Shown here: one piece after another, positions 44,743 to 53,790 of the stretch
How the letters are laid out: every line of letters begins with the position of its first letter
Position numbering within the stretch: position 1 is the first letter of the stretch
Source: Flavobacterium psychrophilum
GTDB taxonomy: Bacteria > Bacteroidota > Bacteroidia > Flavobacteriales > Flavobacteriaceae
Length of the DNA stretch: 56,687 nt
Reading direction: 5' to 3'
Assembly (NCBI GenBank): GCA_945860385.1
Contig: CAMAQD010000023.1
Coordinates: 1-56,687 of the forward strand
Translations under genes and position numbers: made by a program
Notes under the pieces: model-generated
The model's input: only the letters and a program-made list of their open reading frames with translations
The model's database searches: none
Told to the model about the DNA's origin: nothing

Positions 44743-45831
44743 TTATCCAATTAATAATTGACTTCCAATTCCAATTTCGTCACAAATGTACTGACCATTT
44801 TGGCAATAGCCAACTAATTCGTCCTTAATAAATTGCAAAATTTTTTGTTTTGTGTTTTCAGGATATAAAATATGGACATTTGCACCAGCATCAAGAGTAA
44901 AACAAACTGGGATTTTGGTATCATTTCGATACTTCCAAATCGCATTAATAATTTCGAGTGTATTGGGTTTCATCAAAATAAAATAAGGAATTGATGTCAT
45001 CATCATCGAATGCAGTGTCAAGGCTTCGCTTTCTACAATTGTAATAAATTCATCCAAATTTCCGCTTTCGAAAACGGCAATTAATTTGTCCAAGTTTTCG
45101 TGTGCTTGTTCAAATCGCCTTTCGGCAAAAGGATGTCCGTTCATTAAATTATGGCCAACAGAACTCGAGACTTGTTTTTCACCTTTGTCAACTAATAAAA
45201 TCGTGTCTTGAAAATTCTTGAAATTCTCGTGAATGGTATTTGGAAATTCTACTCCAAAAAAATCGGAACTTCCTTGAATATTGTTGTGATTTCCCCAAAC
45301 AACTACTTCTCCTTTAACGCTTCGGCAAGCACTTCCTGATCCCAAACGCGCCAAGAAAGAAGCTTTTTGGTAAAAATAATCCTCGGTCATTTCGGGGTTT
45401 AAAGCTTTTTCTAAACTCATCAAGTTCATTGCTAAAGCTGCCATTCCTGAAGCCGACGATGCAATTCCTGAACTGTGCGGAAAGGTATTTTGAGTATCAA
45501 TTGTGAAATGATAATCTTTTAAAAAAGGCAAATAAACCAAAACTCTTTCAAAAAATTGCTGGATTTTTGGTTTGAAATCTTCTTTTGGTTTTCCTTCAAA
45601 TAGTAAATCAAAAGAAAAAGTATCTTGGTCTTGCTTTTTGGCGAAAGCTAATTTTGTAATTGTCTTGCAATTATTCAAGGTAAAACTTACCGAAGGATTG
45701 GCCGGAATCTGGCTGTCTTTTTTCCCCCAATATTTCACCAAAGCAATGTTACTTGGCGAACTCCATTGAAAATTTCCTTTTTCTATGGAATGATTGTAGG
45801 GCGAAGGAATAAAATCGTTTGCTGAAAACAT
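44743..45831 (-). CDS. mvaD: Diphosphomevalonate decarboxylase
   Basis: 362 residues from the ATG at 45831; the in-frame TTG at 45834 adds one residue. It converts mevalonate diphosphate to isopentenyl diphosphate using ATP. Signatures: SNIALVKYWGKKD, the GHMP loop PHSSGIASSASGMAALA, and SGSACRSVKGEVVVWG. Head of the operon with the kinase and the prenyltransferase. -7 box TATCTTTG lies at 45855-45848 on the minus strand. Confidence 0.96.
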   Translation of the reverse strand: MFSANDFIPSPYNHSIEKGNFQWSSPSNIALVKYWGKKDSQIPANPSVSFTLNNCKTITKLAFAKKQDQDTFSFDLLFEGKPKEDFKPKIQQFFERVLVYLPFLKDYHFTIDTQNTFPHSSGIASSASGMAALAMNLMSLEKALNPEMTEDYFYQKASFLARLGSGSACRSVKGEVVVWGNHNNIQGSSDFFGVEFPNTIHENFKNFQDTILLVDKGEKQVSSSVGHNLMNGHPFAERRFEQAHENLDKLIAVFESGNLDEFITIVESEALTLHSMMMTSIPYFILMKPNTLEIINAIWKYRNDTKIPVCFTLDAGANVHILYPENTKQKILQFIKDELVGYCQNGQYICDEIGIGSQLLIG

Positions 45832-45847
45832 CAATTAAAAATTTGGG

Positions 45848-45855
45848 CAAAGATA
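45848..45855 (-). promoter_or_regulatory. -7 box of the mevalonate operon
   Basis: TATCTTTG (minus), 16 bases before the mvaD ATG. The -33 element is not clear. Confidence 0.55.
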
Positions 45856-45868
45856 CTGATTTCTTTTG

Positions 45869-45902
45869 TTTGTGGTATTGGTCGAAGTTTTGATTAAATT
45901 TG
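45869..45902 (+). promoter_or_regulatory. Promoter of tspO
   Basis: TTTG (45869-45872), 22 bases, then TAAATTTG (45895-45902). It excludes the upstream TTG start at 45866 and sets the ATG at 45917. Confidence 0.6.
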
Positions 45903-45916
45903 TAAAAAAATATAAG

Positions 45917-46393
45917 ATGAACAAAATTTCCAAAATTTTAGTTGTGGTTGTCACTTGCTTGGTGATTGGTTATTTCTCTGGAATGGTAACTCGTTCTGCG
46001 ATTACAACTTGGTATCCAACATTGGTCAAGCCGAGTTTTAATCCGCCCAATTGGATTTTTGCACCGGTGTGGAGTATGCTTTATATTATGATGGGAGTTG
46101 CGGCAGGATTGGTTTGGGACAGAATGGAACAAGAAAAAGAAGCCGTAAAAAAGGCGCTAGTTTTCTTTGCCGTTCAATTGGCTTTGAATGCACTGTGGTC
46201 TTTTTTATTTTTTGGATTAAAGAATCCTATGTTGGCGGGACTTGAAATAGTAATTCTATGGTTAATGATTTTTGAAACCTATTCTAAATTTATAAAAATC
46301 AATAAAATTGCAGGGTATTTATTGATTCCTTATTTGCTTTGGGTGAGTTTTGCAACGGTTTTGAACGCCAGTATTTGGTGGTTAAATCGATAA
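45917..46393 (+). CDS. tspO: TspO/MBR family membrane protein
   Basis: 158 residues, the usual size, with five membrane helices. Signatures: TWYPTLVKPSFNPPNWIFAPVWSMLYIMMG (about 35-64) and ALNALWSFLFFG, the tryptophan-rich porphyrin/steroid pocket. Bacterial members bind tetrapyrroles and are linked to oxidative or light responses. Divergent from the mevalonate operon (85 bases between start codons). Confidence 0.95.
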   Translation: MNKISKILVVVVTCLVIGYFSGMVTRSAITTWYPTLVKPSFNPPNWIFAPVWSMLYIMMGVAAGLVWDRMEQEKEAVKKALVFFAVQLALNALWSFLFFGLKNPMLAGLEIVILWLMIFETYSKFIKINKIAGYLLIPYLLWVSFATVLNASIWWLNR

Positions 46394-46406
46394 CTCTCAA
46401 AGCTTT

Positions 46407-46452
46407 AAAAAATCAAAGAAACCCTTAGATTTGAGAGCTTCTTTGATTTTTT
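46407..46452. terminator. Bidirectional terminator between tspO and fbp
   Basis: AAAAAATCAAAGAA (46407-46420) pairs with 46439-46452 (14 bases). A second pairing, CTCTCAAA with TTTGAGAG, is nested differently. Confidence 0.85.
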
Positions 46453-46457
46453 TGGTT

Positions 46458-47477
46458 TTAGTATTTGCTTAATTTTGCCAATCTTATAAAATCTTCGGAT
46501 TTTTCGACCATATTGTAACTTCCACAAAAGAAAGGCGCTCTTTCGTGTAATTCTGTAGGTTGAATTTCCATAATTCGGTTCAGTCCATCGGATGCTTTTC
46601 CGCCAGCTTGTTCAACAATAAAAGCCATAGGATTACATTCATAAAGCAATCGCAGCTTCCCTTTGGGTGATTTTGAACTAGTTGGATACAAATAAATGCC
46701 ACCTTTTAACATATTTCTGTGAATGTCTGAAACCAAACTTCCTATATATCTAGAGGTGTAGGGTCTATCATCTTCCTCGAGTTGGCAATATTTGATGTAG
46801 TCTTTTACGCCCTGAGGGAAGTGAACATAATTTCCTTCGTTTATAGAGTAAATAATGCCGTCTTTTGGAAATTGAATATCGGGATGCGAAAGGTAAAATG
46901 TTCCAATAGCAGGATTTAACGTAAACCCATTTACACCTTGTCCAGTAGTATAAACCAGCATTGTAGATGTGCCGTAAATGACATACCCAGCCGCAACTTG
47001 GTTAATACCAGGTTGTAAAAAATCTTCGATTGTTGCTGGAGTTCCTAATGGAGAAATTCTTCTGTAAACAGAAAAAATAGTTCCCACCGAAACATTTACA
47101 TCAATATTCGAAGACCCATCAAGCGGATCCATCAATACTACATATTTATTGTTGTGACTCTTGTCTGACCCTTCAACTGTAATAAATTCATCATTTTCTT
47201 CGGAGGCAATACCACAAACAATCTCGCGATTGATCAGTGTTTGAATAAACACTTCATTGGCATAAACATCCAATTTTTGCTGATTTTCTCCTTGAATATT
47301 TTGTGCGCCAGCGGCCCCAACAATATCAACTAAACCGGCTTTATTCACCTTATAATTGACTACTTTAGCTGCTAATCGAATGGAATTAATGATTCGTGAT
47401 AATTCGCCTGACGAATATTGAAAGGCTGATTGGTTTTCGATAATAAATTCTCCTAAAGTTTTGTTGCGCTCTTCCAT
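46458..47477 (-). CDS. fbp: Class I fructose-1,6-bisphosphatase
   Basis: 339 residues. A gluconeogenic enzyme. Metal-site motif [13 protein letters not shown] (about 116-128), [18 protein letters not shown] acidic loop, the sugar-binding motif [17 protein letters not shown] and [20 protein letters not shown]. It begins [12 protein letters not shown], typical for the family. Complete with no obvious oddity. Confidence 0.97.
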   Translation of the reverse strand: MEERNKTLGEFIIENQSAFQYSSGELSRIINSIRLAAKVVNYKVNKAGLVDIVGAAGAQNIQGENQQKLDVYANEVFIQTLINREIVCGIASEENDEFITVEGSDKSHNNKYVVLMDPLDGSSNIDVNVSVGTIFSVYRRISPLGTPATIEDFLQPGINQVAAGYVIYGTSTMLVYTTGQGVNGFTLNPAIGTFYLSHPDIQFPKDGIIYSINEGNYVHFPQGVKDYIKYCQLEEDDRPYTSRYIGSLVSDIHRNMLKGGIYLYPTSSKSPKGKLRLLYECNPMAFIVEQAGGKASDGLNRIMEIQPTELHERAPFFCGSYNMVEKSEDFIRLAKLSKY

Positions 47478-47625
47478 TGCGAAATCGTTATAGTTGTTTT
47501 GAAGTCACAAATATCGTCTTTTTTGTGAAATTGAAAATAATTTATTCTAATCCTTTGTCAGAATTGTATATTTGCCATAGATTTTATTAAATTTTGTCTT
47601 TATAACCATTTTTTCATTAAAAATT

Positions 47626-48105
47626 ATGAATATCAGAAAAGGAAATCCCGACGATATGGGAGGCGTTTTAAGTCTCATTAAGGAATTGGCCGTTTTTGAA
47701 AAAGAACCTCAAGCAGTGGTTATTTCTGTTGAAGATTTGGTGAAAGATGGTTTTTCCTCTTCGCCTTTGTTTCAGGTTTTTGTTGCTGAAATTGAACAAC
47801 AAATCGTTGGAATCGCTTTGTATTATTACCGTTATTCTACTTGGAAAGGGAAAACAATTCATTTAGAAGATTTGGTGGTGAAACAAAACATGCGCGGTTC
47901 GGGGGTAGGCTATGCCTTGTATTCTGAAATCATAAAACAAGGAAAAAAAGATAAAGTTCGAAGAATTGAATGGAACGTTCTCGATTGGAACACACCAGCC
48001 ATCGAATTCTATAAAAATTCAGGCGCAAAAATACTAGATGATTGGAAAGTGGCACAAATGGATGAGGAAGCCATCAACTATTTCGTTGACAATAAGTTAA
48101 AATAA
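47626..48105 (+). CDS. GNAT acetyltransferase, spermidine/thialysine type
   Basis: 159 residues. A GNAT fold with the acetyl-CoA loop QNMRGSGVGYALYSEI (about 87-102), YYYRYSTWKGKTIHLEDLVV and WNVLDWNTPAIEFYKNSGA. The pattern, including VFEKEPQAV and FYKNSGAK, closely follows the diamine/thialysine N-acetyltransferase (SSAT) branch. The precise amine is unknown. Preceded by a -7 box TATATTTG at 47567-47574. Confidence 0.88.
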   Translation: MNIRKGNPDDMGGVLSLIKELAVFEKEPQAVVISVEDLVKDGFSSSPLFQVFVAEIEQQIVGIALYYYRYSTWKGKTIHLEDLVVKQNMRGSGVGYALYSEIIKQGKKDKVRRIEWNVLDWNTPAIEFYKNSGAKILDDWKVAQMDEEAINYFVDNKLK

Positions 48106-48115
48106 AATTATTTTC

Positions 48116-48164
48116 AAGTTTCAGTTTACAATCTGAAATTTAAAATCTGCAATCTAAAATTAAA
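48116..48164 (+). repeat. Phased 7-bp array abutting the aspartate kinase start
   Basis: Seven contiguous 7-base units: AAGTTTC, AGTTTAC, AATCTGA, AATTTAA, AATCTGC, AATCTAA, AATTAAA. The last base touches the ATG at 48165. It makes up almost all of the gap after the acetyltransferase gene (stop at 48105). Confidence 0.75.
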
Positions 48165-49421
48165 ATGAGAGTATTCAAATTTGGTGGTGCATCCGTAAAA
48201 GACGCTGCAGGAATAAAAAACGTTTATGACGTTTTACAAAAAGTAGGTTATGAAGACGTATTGTTGGTAGTTTCTGCCATGGGAAAAACGACAAACGCTC
48301 TCGAAGAAGTAATAAAAAATTATTTCGAAAAATCTGAAGAATTGAATTCATCGGTGCAAGAAGTAAAAAAATACCACAATCAAATTTTGTTGGATTTATT
48401 CGAAGATGAAAAAAACGATGTTTTTGCGGCCGTAACTTCACTATTTTCTGAATTAGAATATTTTTTAGCACACAACAAATCACCAAATTATAATTTTGTT
48501 TATGACCAAATTGTCAGTTACGGAGAGTTAATTTCGACTACCATTTTGAGCCATTTTATGAGTTTTATGGGTATTAAAACCCAATGGCTTGATGTGCGTA
48601 ATTTCATAAAAACAAATTCAAACTATAGAGATGCGGAAGTAGATTGGGAATTAACTCAAAAAAATATTACTAAAAACGTCAAGAAAAAAATGCTGAACAT
48701 TACTCAAGGATTTTTGGGTTCTGACGAAAATAATTTCACTACAACTTTAGGTCGTGAAGGTTCCGATTACACTGCTGGAATTTTTGCATATTGCCTCAAT
48801 GCCGAAAGCGTAACCATCTGGAAAGACGTTCCCGGAGTGATGAATGCTGATCCAAGATATTTTGAAAATGCGAGTTTGTTGAGCCATATTTCGTATCGCG
48901 AAGCCATAGAAATGGCCTTTTATGGCGCAACTGTAATTCACCCAAAGACGTTGCAACCACTACAAAAAAAGGAAATTCCTTTGTATGTAAAGTCGTTTAT
49001 AAACCCAATGCTAGCCGGAACTTGTGTGTCTAAAGGTTCTGATTCGGAATGGCAAATTCCAAGTTTTATCGTCAAAAGAAATCAACTTTTGATTTCGCTT
49101 TCTTCTATAGATTTTTCGTTTATTATGGAAGAAAATATTAGCGAAATCTTTGCTTTGTTTCACCAATTTAAATTGAAAGTAAATCTAATTCAGAATTCAG
49201 CCATCAGTTTTTCGGTTTGTGTGGAAGACAAATTTGAAAATTTTAAAGATTTGAATCCTATTCTTTCTAAAAAATTTAAAGTCGATTTTTATGAAAATGT
49301 AACACTTTACACCATTAGACATTTTAATGATAAAGCAGCTCAAACTGTTGAGCACAATAAAACTGTTTTGCTAAAACAAGTGAGCCGCGAAACCATGCAA
49401 ATTGTTACCAAGGAAAGTTAG
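48165..49421 (+). CDS. lysC: Aspartate kinase
   Basis: 418 residues, monofunctional. It phosphorylates aspartate at the head of lysine/diaminopimelate, threonine and methionine synthesis. Signatures: MRVFKFGGASVKD (ATP site), the acidic LGREGSDYTAGIFAY loop and WKDVPGVMNADPRYF. Two ACT-like regulatory regions follow (about 300-418). There is no fused homoserine dehydrogenase. The leader is a 7-bp array, and the asd partner is unlinked. Confidence 0.95.
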   Translation: MRVFKFGGASVKDAAGIKNVYDVLQKVGYEDVLLVVSAMGKTTNALEEVIKNYFEKSEELNSSVQEVKKYHNQILLDLFEDEKNDVFAAVTSLFSELEYFLAHNKSPNYNFVYDQIVSYGELISTTILSHFMSFMGIKTQWLDVRNFIKTNSNYRDAEVDWELTQKNITKNVKKKMLNITQGFLGSDENNFTTTLGREGSDYTAGIFAYCLNAESVTIWKDVPGVMNADPRYFENASLLSHISYREAIEMAFYGATVIHPKTLQPLQKKEIPLYVKSFINPMLAGTCVSKGSDSEWQIPSFIVKRNQLLISLSSIDFSFIMEENISEIFALFHQFKLKVNLIQNSAISFSVCVEDKFENFKDLNPILSKKFKVDFYENVTLYTIRHFNDKAAQTVEHNKTVLLKQVSRETMQIVTKES

Positions 49422-49444
49422 AAATAACTATTGAAAATAATCTT

Positions 49445-49492
49445 AACCGCAAATTTGCAAATTTTATAATTTGTTCATTTGCGGTTTTTTTT
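49445..49492 (+). terminator. Terminator after lysC
   Basis: AACCGCAAAT (49445-49454) pairs with ATTTGCGGTT (49477-49486), then eight T. Confidence 0.88.
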
Positions 49493-49548
49493 ATAAATCG
49501 ATTTTCAAAATCAAGATTTTCTCATTACTATTTCCCAATTATAAATAC

Positions 49549-49556
49549 TACTTTTG
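49549..49556 (+). promoter_or_regulatory. -7 box of the barrel gene
   Basis: TACTTTTG, 22 bases before the ATG at 49579. Confidence 0.5.
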
Positions 49557-49578
49557 ATACTTTGGAGTTAAAGTATTT

Positions 49579-52500
49579 ATGTTAAAAAAAATCCTGATTT
49601 TGTTAGCAATCTTCTGCTTTTCTGGACTTCAAGCTCAGGAAGGAAATTCGTTGTACAAAATCAAAAAGATTCCCTTTACTCGTGATACTATTCATCTCGA
49701 AAACTCAAGCATTAATTCGAGTAATTTTAAATTGCTTGACGCCAATAACAAACCCATTGATTCCATATTTTACAAAATAAATTTTGCAAAAGGAACACTG
49801 TTTTTAAACGAAAAATTCTCTGCAAATTCGGATTCATTAACGGTCCATTACCTGAAACTTCCCGAGAGTTTAACCAAAGAATATCGCATTTATGACGACA
49901 GTAAAGTGGTCAGCAATGAAGCAGTTTCGGGAAGTTTATATAGAGTAGAAAATGAAAGTCTGCAGAAAAAAAACATTCCGTTTGAAGGACTCAACACTTC
50001 GGGAAGTATTACACGTGGCGTTACTATTGGTAACAATCAAAATTCAGTTTTAAACTCCAATCTCGATTTGCAAATCACGGGAAAACTGTCTGAAAAAGTA
50101 AGTTTGCGGGCTTCTTTGCAAGATAATAATATTCCTTTGCAAGATGGTGGTTATTCACAAAAACTAGATCAATTCGACAATGTTTTTATGGAACTTTTTA
50201 GTGATAAATGGAATATTCGGGCAGGTGATGTTTTTCTGGAAAACCGCAAAACCCAATTCCTGAATTTCAACAAAAAAGCACAGGGAATCGCAACGAGTTT
50301 CGACTTTGGAAACGATGAAAACAAGATGAATGTTTTTGCTTCGGCTGCTTTGGTGCGAGGACAGTATGCCAAAAGTGATTTTGTAGGTCAAGAGGGAAAT
50401 CAAGGTCCTTACAAATTAATAGGTCAAAGTGGCGAACTGTATGTTTTGGTTATTTCGGGTTCGGAGCGGGTTTTCGTCAACGGAGTCCTTTTGAAACGAG
50501 GCGAGAACAATGACTATACGATTGATTACAACGCGGGAGAAATCATATTTACACCACTTTTTACGATTACTTCCGAAATGCGAATTGCCGTCGAATATCA
50601 ATATTCCAATCAAAATTACACTCGACTGGTTACTTATGTTGGCGGAAGCCATGAAAACAAAAAGTGGAGTTTCGGTAGTTATTTGTATTCTGAAAACGAT
50701 TTGAAAAACCAACCTTTGCAACAAAGTCTTTCAACAGAACAAGCGCAAATTTTGGTTGATGCTGGCGACAATACCGACTTGATGGTGGCGCCTTCTGCTT
50801 ATCTGGATTCCTATTCCGACAACAAAATATTGTATAAAAAAACGCTGATAAACGCAGTTGAAGTTTTCGAATATTCGAATAATCCGGACGATGTTTTATA
50901 CAATGTAAGATTCAGTCAAGTTGCTGCTAACAAAGGAAATTACGTCCTAAAAAATAGTGCAGCCATTGGTAGAATTTATGAATATATCGAGCCCGTGAAT
51001 GGAATTCCGCAAGGAAATTATGAACCCGTAATTCAATTGGTTGCGCCAATAAAAACCCAAGTTGCGACTTTTTTAGGAAAATACAATCCAACGGAGAAAA
51101 CAGCAATTGATTTTGAAATCGGCATAAGTAATAACGACAGGAATCTTTTTTCTTCGCAAGACGATTCGAACAATCAAGGATTGGCAACGAAAATGAATGC
51201 CCGACAACGCCTTTTTTCGAAAAAGTGGAATGTGGATGCTTTTGCCAATTACCAGTTCATTGCCAAAGATTTCCGCACTGTAGAGCGTCTTTACAGCATT
51301 GAATTTAGTCGGGATTGGAATTTAGGAACAACTGCCATTGGCAATCAAAGTTATTTGGTTTCGGGATTGCAAATGAGTTTGCCAGAAAAGGGAAACTTAG
51401 TTTATCAATTCGAAAAGCTGGATTTCTCGGAGAGTTTTTCGGGGAATCGCCACATTTTGAATGCTTCGTTTAATTTGGATAATTGGAAAATTCAAAGTTT
51501 GGGAAGTTTCTTGAATAGCGATGCTACGACTTCAACATCAAAATTCTTGCGAAACCAAACCCAAGTCAAATATAATTTCAAGAAAAACTGGATTGGCACT
51601 CGTTTAAGATTGGAAGACAATCAAGAAAAAAATAAAACTACCAATAAATTTTCTGCATTAAGTCAAAAATTCACGGAATACGGATTTTTTGCCGGTCGTG
51701 GTGACAGCACCAAAGTTTTCGTGGAATTGGGTTATTTTAAAAGAGCCAATGATAGTTTGCAAAACGGAATCATTCAACGAGTGAACAATTCCCAAACCTT
51801 CGCCTTACGGTCAAAATTGATTCAAACCAACAAAAGTGATTTGTCAGTTTTTGTGAATTACCGGGTTTTGGATTTTGTGGATGCAACCAAGAAAAACGAA
51901 CCTTCGTTGAATTCCAGAATGATTTATAACGACCGTTTTTTCAATCAATTGATTCAATCGACAACGGTTTTCGAAACCAATTCGGGTTCCATTCCACAGC
52001 AGGAATTTACCTATCTTGAAGTTCCCGTTGGGCAAGGCGTTTATACTTGGAACGATTATAACGCGAACGGAATTCAGGAATTAGAAGAGTTTGAAGTCGC
52101 GCCCTTTGTGGATCAGGCGAAATACATTAGAATTTATTTGCCAAACCGAATCTACATAAAAACCCACCAGAATAAATTCTCCCAATCGCTTACTTTAAAT
52201 CCGAATCAGTGGCAAAATGAGACAGGATTCAAAAAAATGCTTTCCTATTTTTACAATCAAACTTCCTTTCTTATCGATCGAAAGGTAGAAAACAAAGGAG
52301 ATAATTTTGACTTGAATCCGTTTAGTAAATCCGAGGAAAATGTATTGGGATTGAATTCAAGTTTGCGAAATAGTTTGTTCTTTAATCGCGGAAAACAGTT
52401 GCATTCCGTGACATATACATATGTTCAAAACGAAAATAAAAACTTGCTTTCCATAGGCTCGCAAAATGCTAAAAATAGTTCAAATCAATTACAATACAAT

Positions 52501-52995
52501 CATTTGTATCGTAAAAGCTGGTTGTTCGGGATGTTTGCCAAAACAATTCAAACCTCTTTGACATCCGAAAATTATCCGGAAAAAAACTTTGAAATCAAAG
52601 GCTATCAATTGGCTCCAAAAATTAGTTATTTATTTTCCAAAAGCACGAGTTGGGACTTGTTTTATGAATTGCAAAACAAGGAAAATCAAATTGGCAGTTT
52701 TGAAACTTTATTGCAAAGCCGGTTTGGAACCTCTTTTACTTATGCAGGTGAGAAAAAATTCACGATGAACGGAGAAGTTTCTTTTTATCAAAATAAATTT
52801 GTTGGCGATGAGTTTTCGTCTGTAGGATTCCAAATGCTCGAAGGATTGCAAACAGGACAAAACCTGACTTGGCGATTGCTTTTGCAAAAAAACCTGACCA
52901 ATTTTCTAGACATCAATTTCAATTATCAAGGGCGAAAAAGTGAAACCAGCCAAGCAATTCATACAGGAAGTGTGCAATTGCGAGCTTATTTTTAA
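49579..52995 (+). CDS. Large outer-membrane beta-barrel, possibly SprA-related
   Basis: 1138 residues. Signal peptide (1-19, ending LQA before QE). An N-terminal beta domain (about 20-130) is followed by GSITRGVTIGNNQNSVLN (about 141-158), LDLQITGKLSEKVSLRASLQ, DNNIPLQDGGYSQKLDQFD and KWNIRAGDVFLEN, then long alternating aromatic strands to a C-terminal Phe (VQLRAYF). The segment at about 141-215 resembles the N-terminal part of SprA, the type IX secretion translocon, which is about twice as long; this is a family impression. Role unknown; an export or transport barrel is inference. It is followed by a small exported protein. Confidence 0.75.
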   Translation: MLKKILILLAIFCFSGLQAQEGNSLYKIKKIPFTRDTIHLENSSINSSNFKLLDANNKPIDSIFYKINFAKGTLFLNEKFSANSDSLTVHYLKLPESLTKEYRIYDDSKVVSNEAVSGSLYRVENESLQKKNIPFEGLNTSGSITRGVTIGNNQNSVLNSNLDLQITGKLSEKVSLRASLQDNNIPLQDGGYSQKLDQFDNVFMELFSDKWNIRAGDVFLENRKTQFLNFNKKAQGIATSFDFGNDENKMNVFASAALVRGQYAKSDFVGQEGNQGPYKLIGQSGELYVLVISGSERVFVNGVLLKRGENNDYTIDYNAGEIIFTPLFTITSEMRIAVEYQYSNQNYTRLVTYVGGSHENKKWSFGSYLYSENDLKNQPLQQSLSTEQAQILVDAGDNTDLMVAPSAYLDSYSDNKILYKKTLINAVEVFEYSNNPDDVLYNVRFSQVAANKGNYVLKNSAAIGRIYEYIEPVNGIPQGNYEPVIQLVAPIKTQVATFLGKYNPTEKTAIDFEIGISNNDRNLFSSQDDSNNQGLATKMNARQRLFSKKWNVDAFANYQFIAKDFRTVERLYSIEFSRDWNLGTTAIGNQSYLVSGLQMSLPEKGNLVYQFEKLDFSESFSGNRHILNASFNLDNWKIQSLGSFLNSDATTSTSKFLRNQTQVKYNFKKNWIGTRLRLEDNQEKNKTTNKFSALSQKFTEYGFFAGRGDSTKVFVELGYFKRANDSLQNGIIQRVNNSQTFALRSKLIQTNKSDLSVFVNYRVLDFVDATKKNEPSLNSRMIYNDRFFNQLIQSTTVFETNSGSIPQQEFTYLEVPVGQGVYTWNDYNANGIQELEEFEVAPFVDQAKYIRIYLPNRIYIKTHQNKFSQSLTLNPNQWQNETGFKKMLSYFYNQTSFLIDRKVENKGDNFDLNPFSKSEENVLGLNSSLRNSLFFNRGKQLHSVTYTYVQNENKNLLSIGSQNAKNSSNQLQYNHLYRKSWLFGMFAKTIQTSLTSENYPEKNFEIKGYQLAPKISYLFSKSTSWDLFYELQNKENQIGSFETLLQSRFGTSFTYAGEKKFTMNGEVSFYQNKFVGDEFSSVGFQMLEGLQTGQNLTWRLLLQKNLTNFLDINFNYQGRKSETSQAIHTGSVQLRAYF

Positions 52996-53029
52996 TTTAA
53001 TTTTTCAAATATTTTTTAAATCGTAATAC

Positions 53030-53037
53030 TAATTTTG
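53030..53037 (+). promoter_or_regulatory. -7 box of the Lys/Thr-rich gene
   Basis: TAATTTTG, 36 bases before the ATG at 53074. Confidence 0.5.
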
Positions 53038-53073
53038 TTAACTTTATTCTTTAAACCTTAAAATCAAATCATT

Positions 53074-53649
53074 ATGAAAAAATTAATGCTGTTATGCTTC
53101 TTTTTTATTTTTTCAGGGTCTTTTTATGCACAAGACTCCAAAACAAAAAGTGAACCTGTTAAAACGGAAACAACCAAAAAGAAATCAAGTTACGATTATG
53201 ACAAAGATGTTCCAGTAAAATCTACTAAAAAAGAGGTGACATCTAAATCAACATCTTCTAAATCCACTACAAGTAGTGCTAAAGAAACACCGAAAAAAGA
53301 AACTACCAAAAAGAAGTCAAGTTATAACTATGACAAAGATGTTCCTGTAAAATCTACAAAAAAAGAAACTACTTCGAAATCGACAGTGACGAAAGATGCA
53401 GATAAAAAAACAATCAAAACAGTAGAAACCACAAAAGCTAAAGCTACAAAAGCTGAAAAATCAAGCAAAGAAAAAGCGAAACCAGCCACGAAAAAAGCGG
53501 CTCCAAAACTAAAAGAAACTAACGAAAAAGCTCCAAAAACTCCAGATAAAGTTACGGGAGAATATAACGGCAAAAAAGTGTATACAGGCCCAAGAGGTGG
53601 AAAATATTACATTAACAAAAACGGAAATAAAACTTATATTCAAGATTAA
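53074..53649 (+). CDS. Exported Lys/Thr-rich repeat protein with GPRGGKYY tail
   Basis: 191 residues. Signal peptide (1-19, ending FYA before QD). Two copies of a roughly 30-residue repeat are visible, around KKKSSYDYDKDVPVKSTKKE (about 35-54) and KKKSSYNYDKDVPVKSTKKE (about 75-94), then a very basic region. The C-terminus VYTGPRGGKYYINKNGNKTY resembles the basic adaptor domain named from a chlorovirus protein (PF08789). The highly basic, disordered nature suggests binding to a negatively charged surface or peptidoglycan, which is not shown. Confidence 0.8.
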   Translation: MKKLMLLCFFFIFSGSFYAQDSKTKSEPVKTETTKKKSSYDYDKDVPVKSTKKEVTSKSTSSKSTTSSAKETPKKETTKKKSSYNYDKDVPVKSTKKETTSKSTVTKDADKKTIKTVETTKAKATKAEKSSKEKAKPATKKAAPKLKETNEKAPKTPDKVTGEYNGKKVYTGPRGGKYYINKNGNKTYIQD

Positions 53650-53665
53650 TATTTTTTAAAATCTT

Positions 53666-53703
53666 AAAAACTGTTCAAGATCTAAGTTTTGGACAGTTTT
53701 TTT
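53666..53703 (+). terminator. Terminator after the Lys/Thr-rich gene
   Basis: AAAAACTGTTCA (53666-53677) pairs with 53690-53701 (one G-U), then T. Confidence 0.85.
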
Positions 53704-53790
53704 ATACCTTAACTTAACGGTATAGTAATACTGTAAAAATAGGAATAACTATTGTTTTGTTACCTTTCGATTTTAATATTATTTAGATAA

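Noticed and set aside
45866..45916. Extended TspO start
   Set aside because: The promoter box TAAATTTG at 45895-45902 lies within it.
53328..53573. Minus-strand Phe/Ser/Val-rich frame
   Set aside because: It is antisense to the low-complexity Lys/Thr region.
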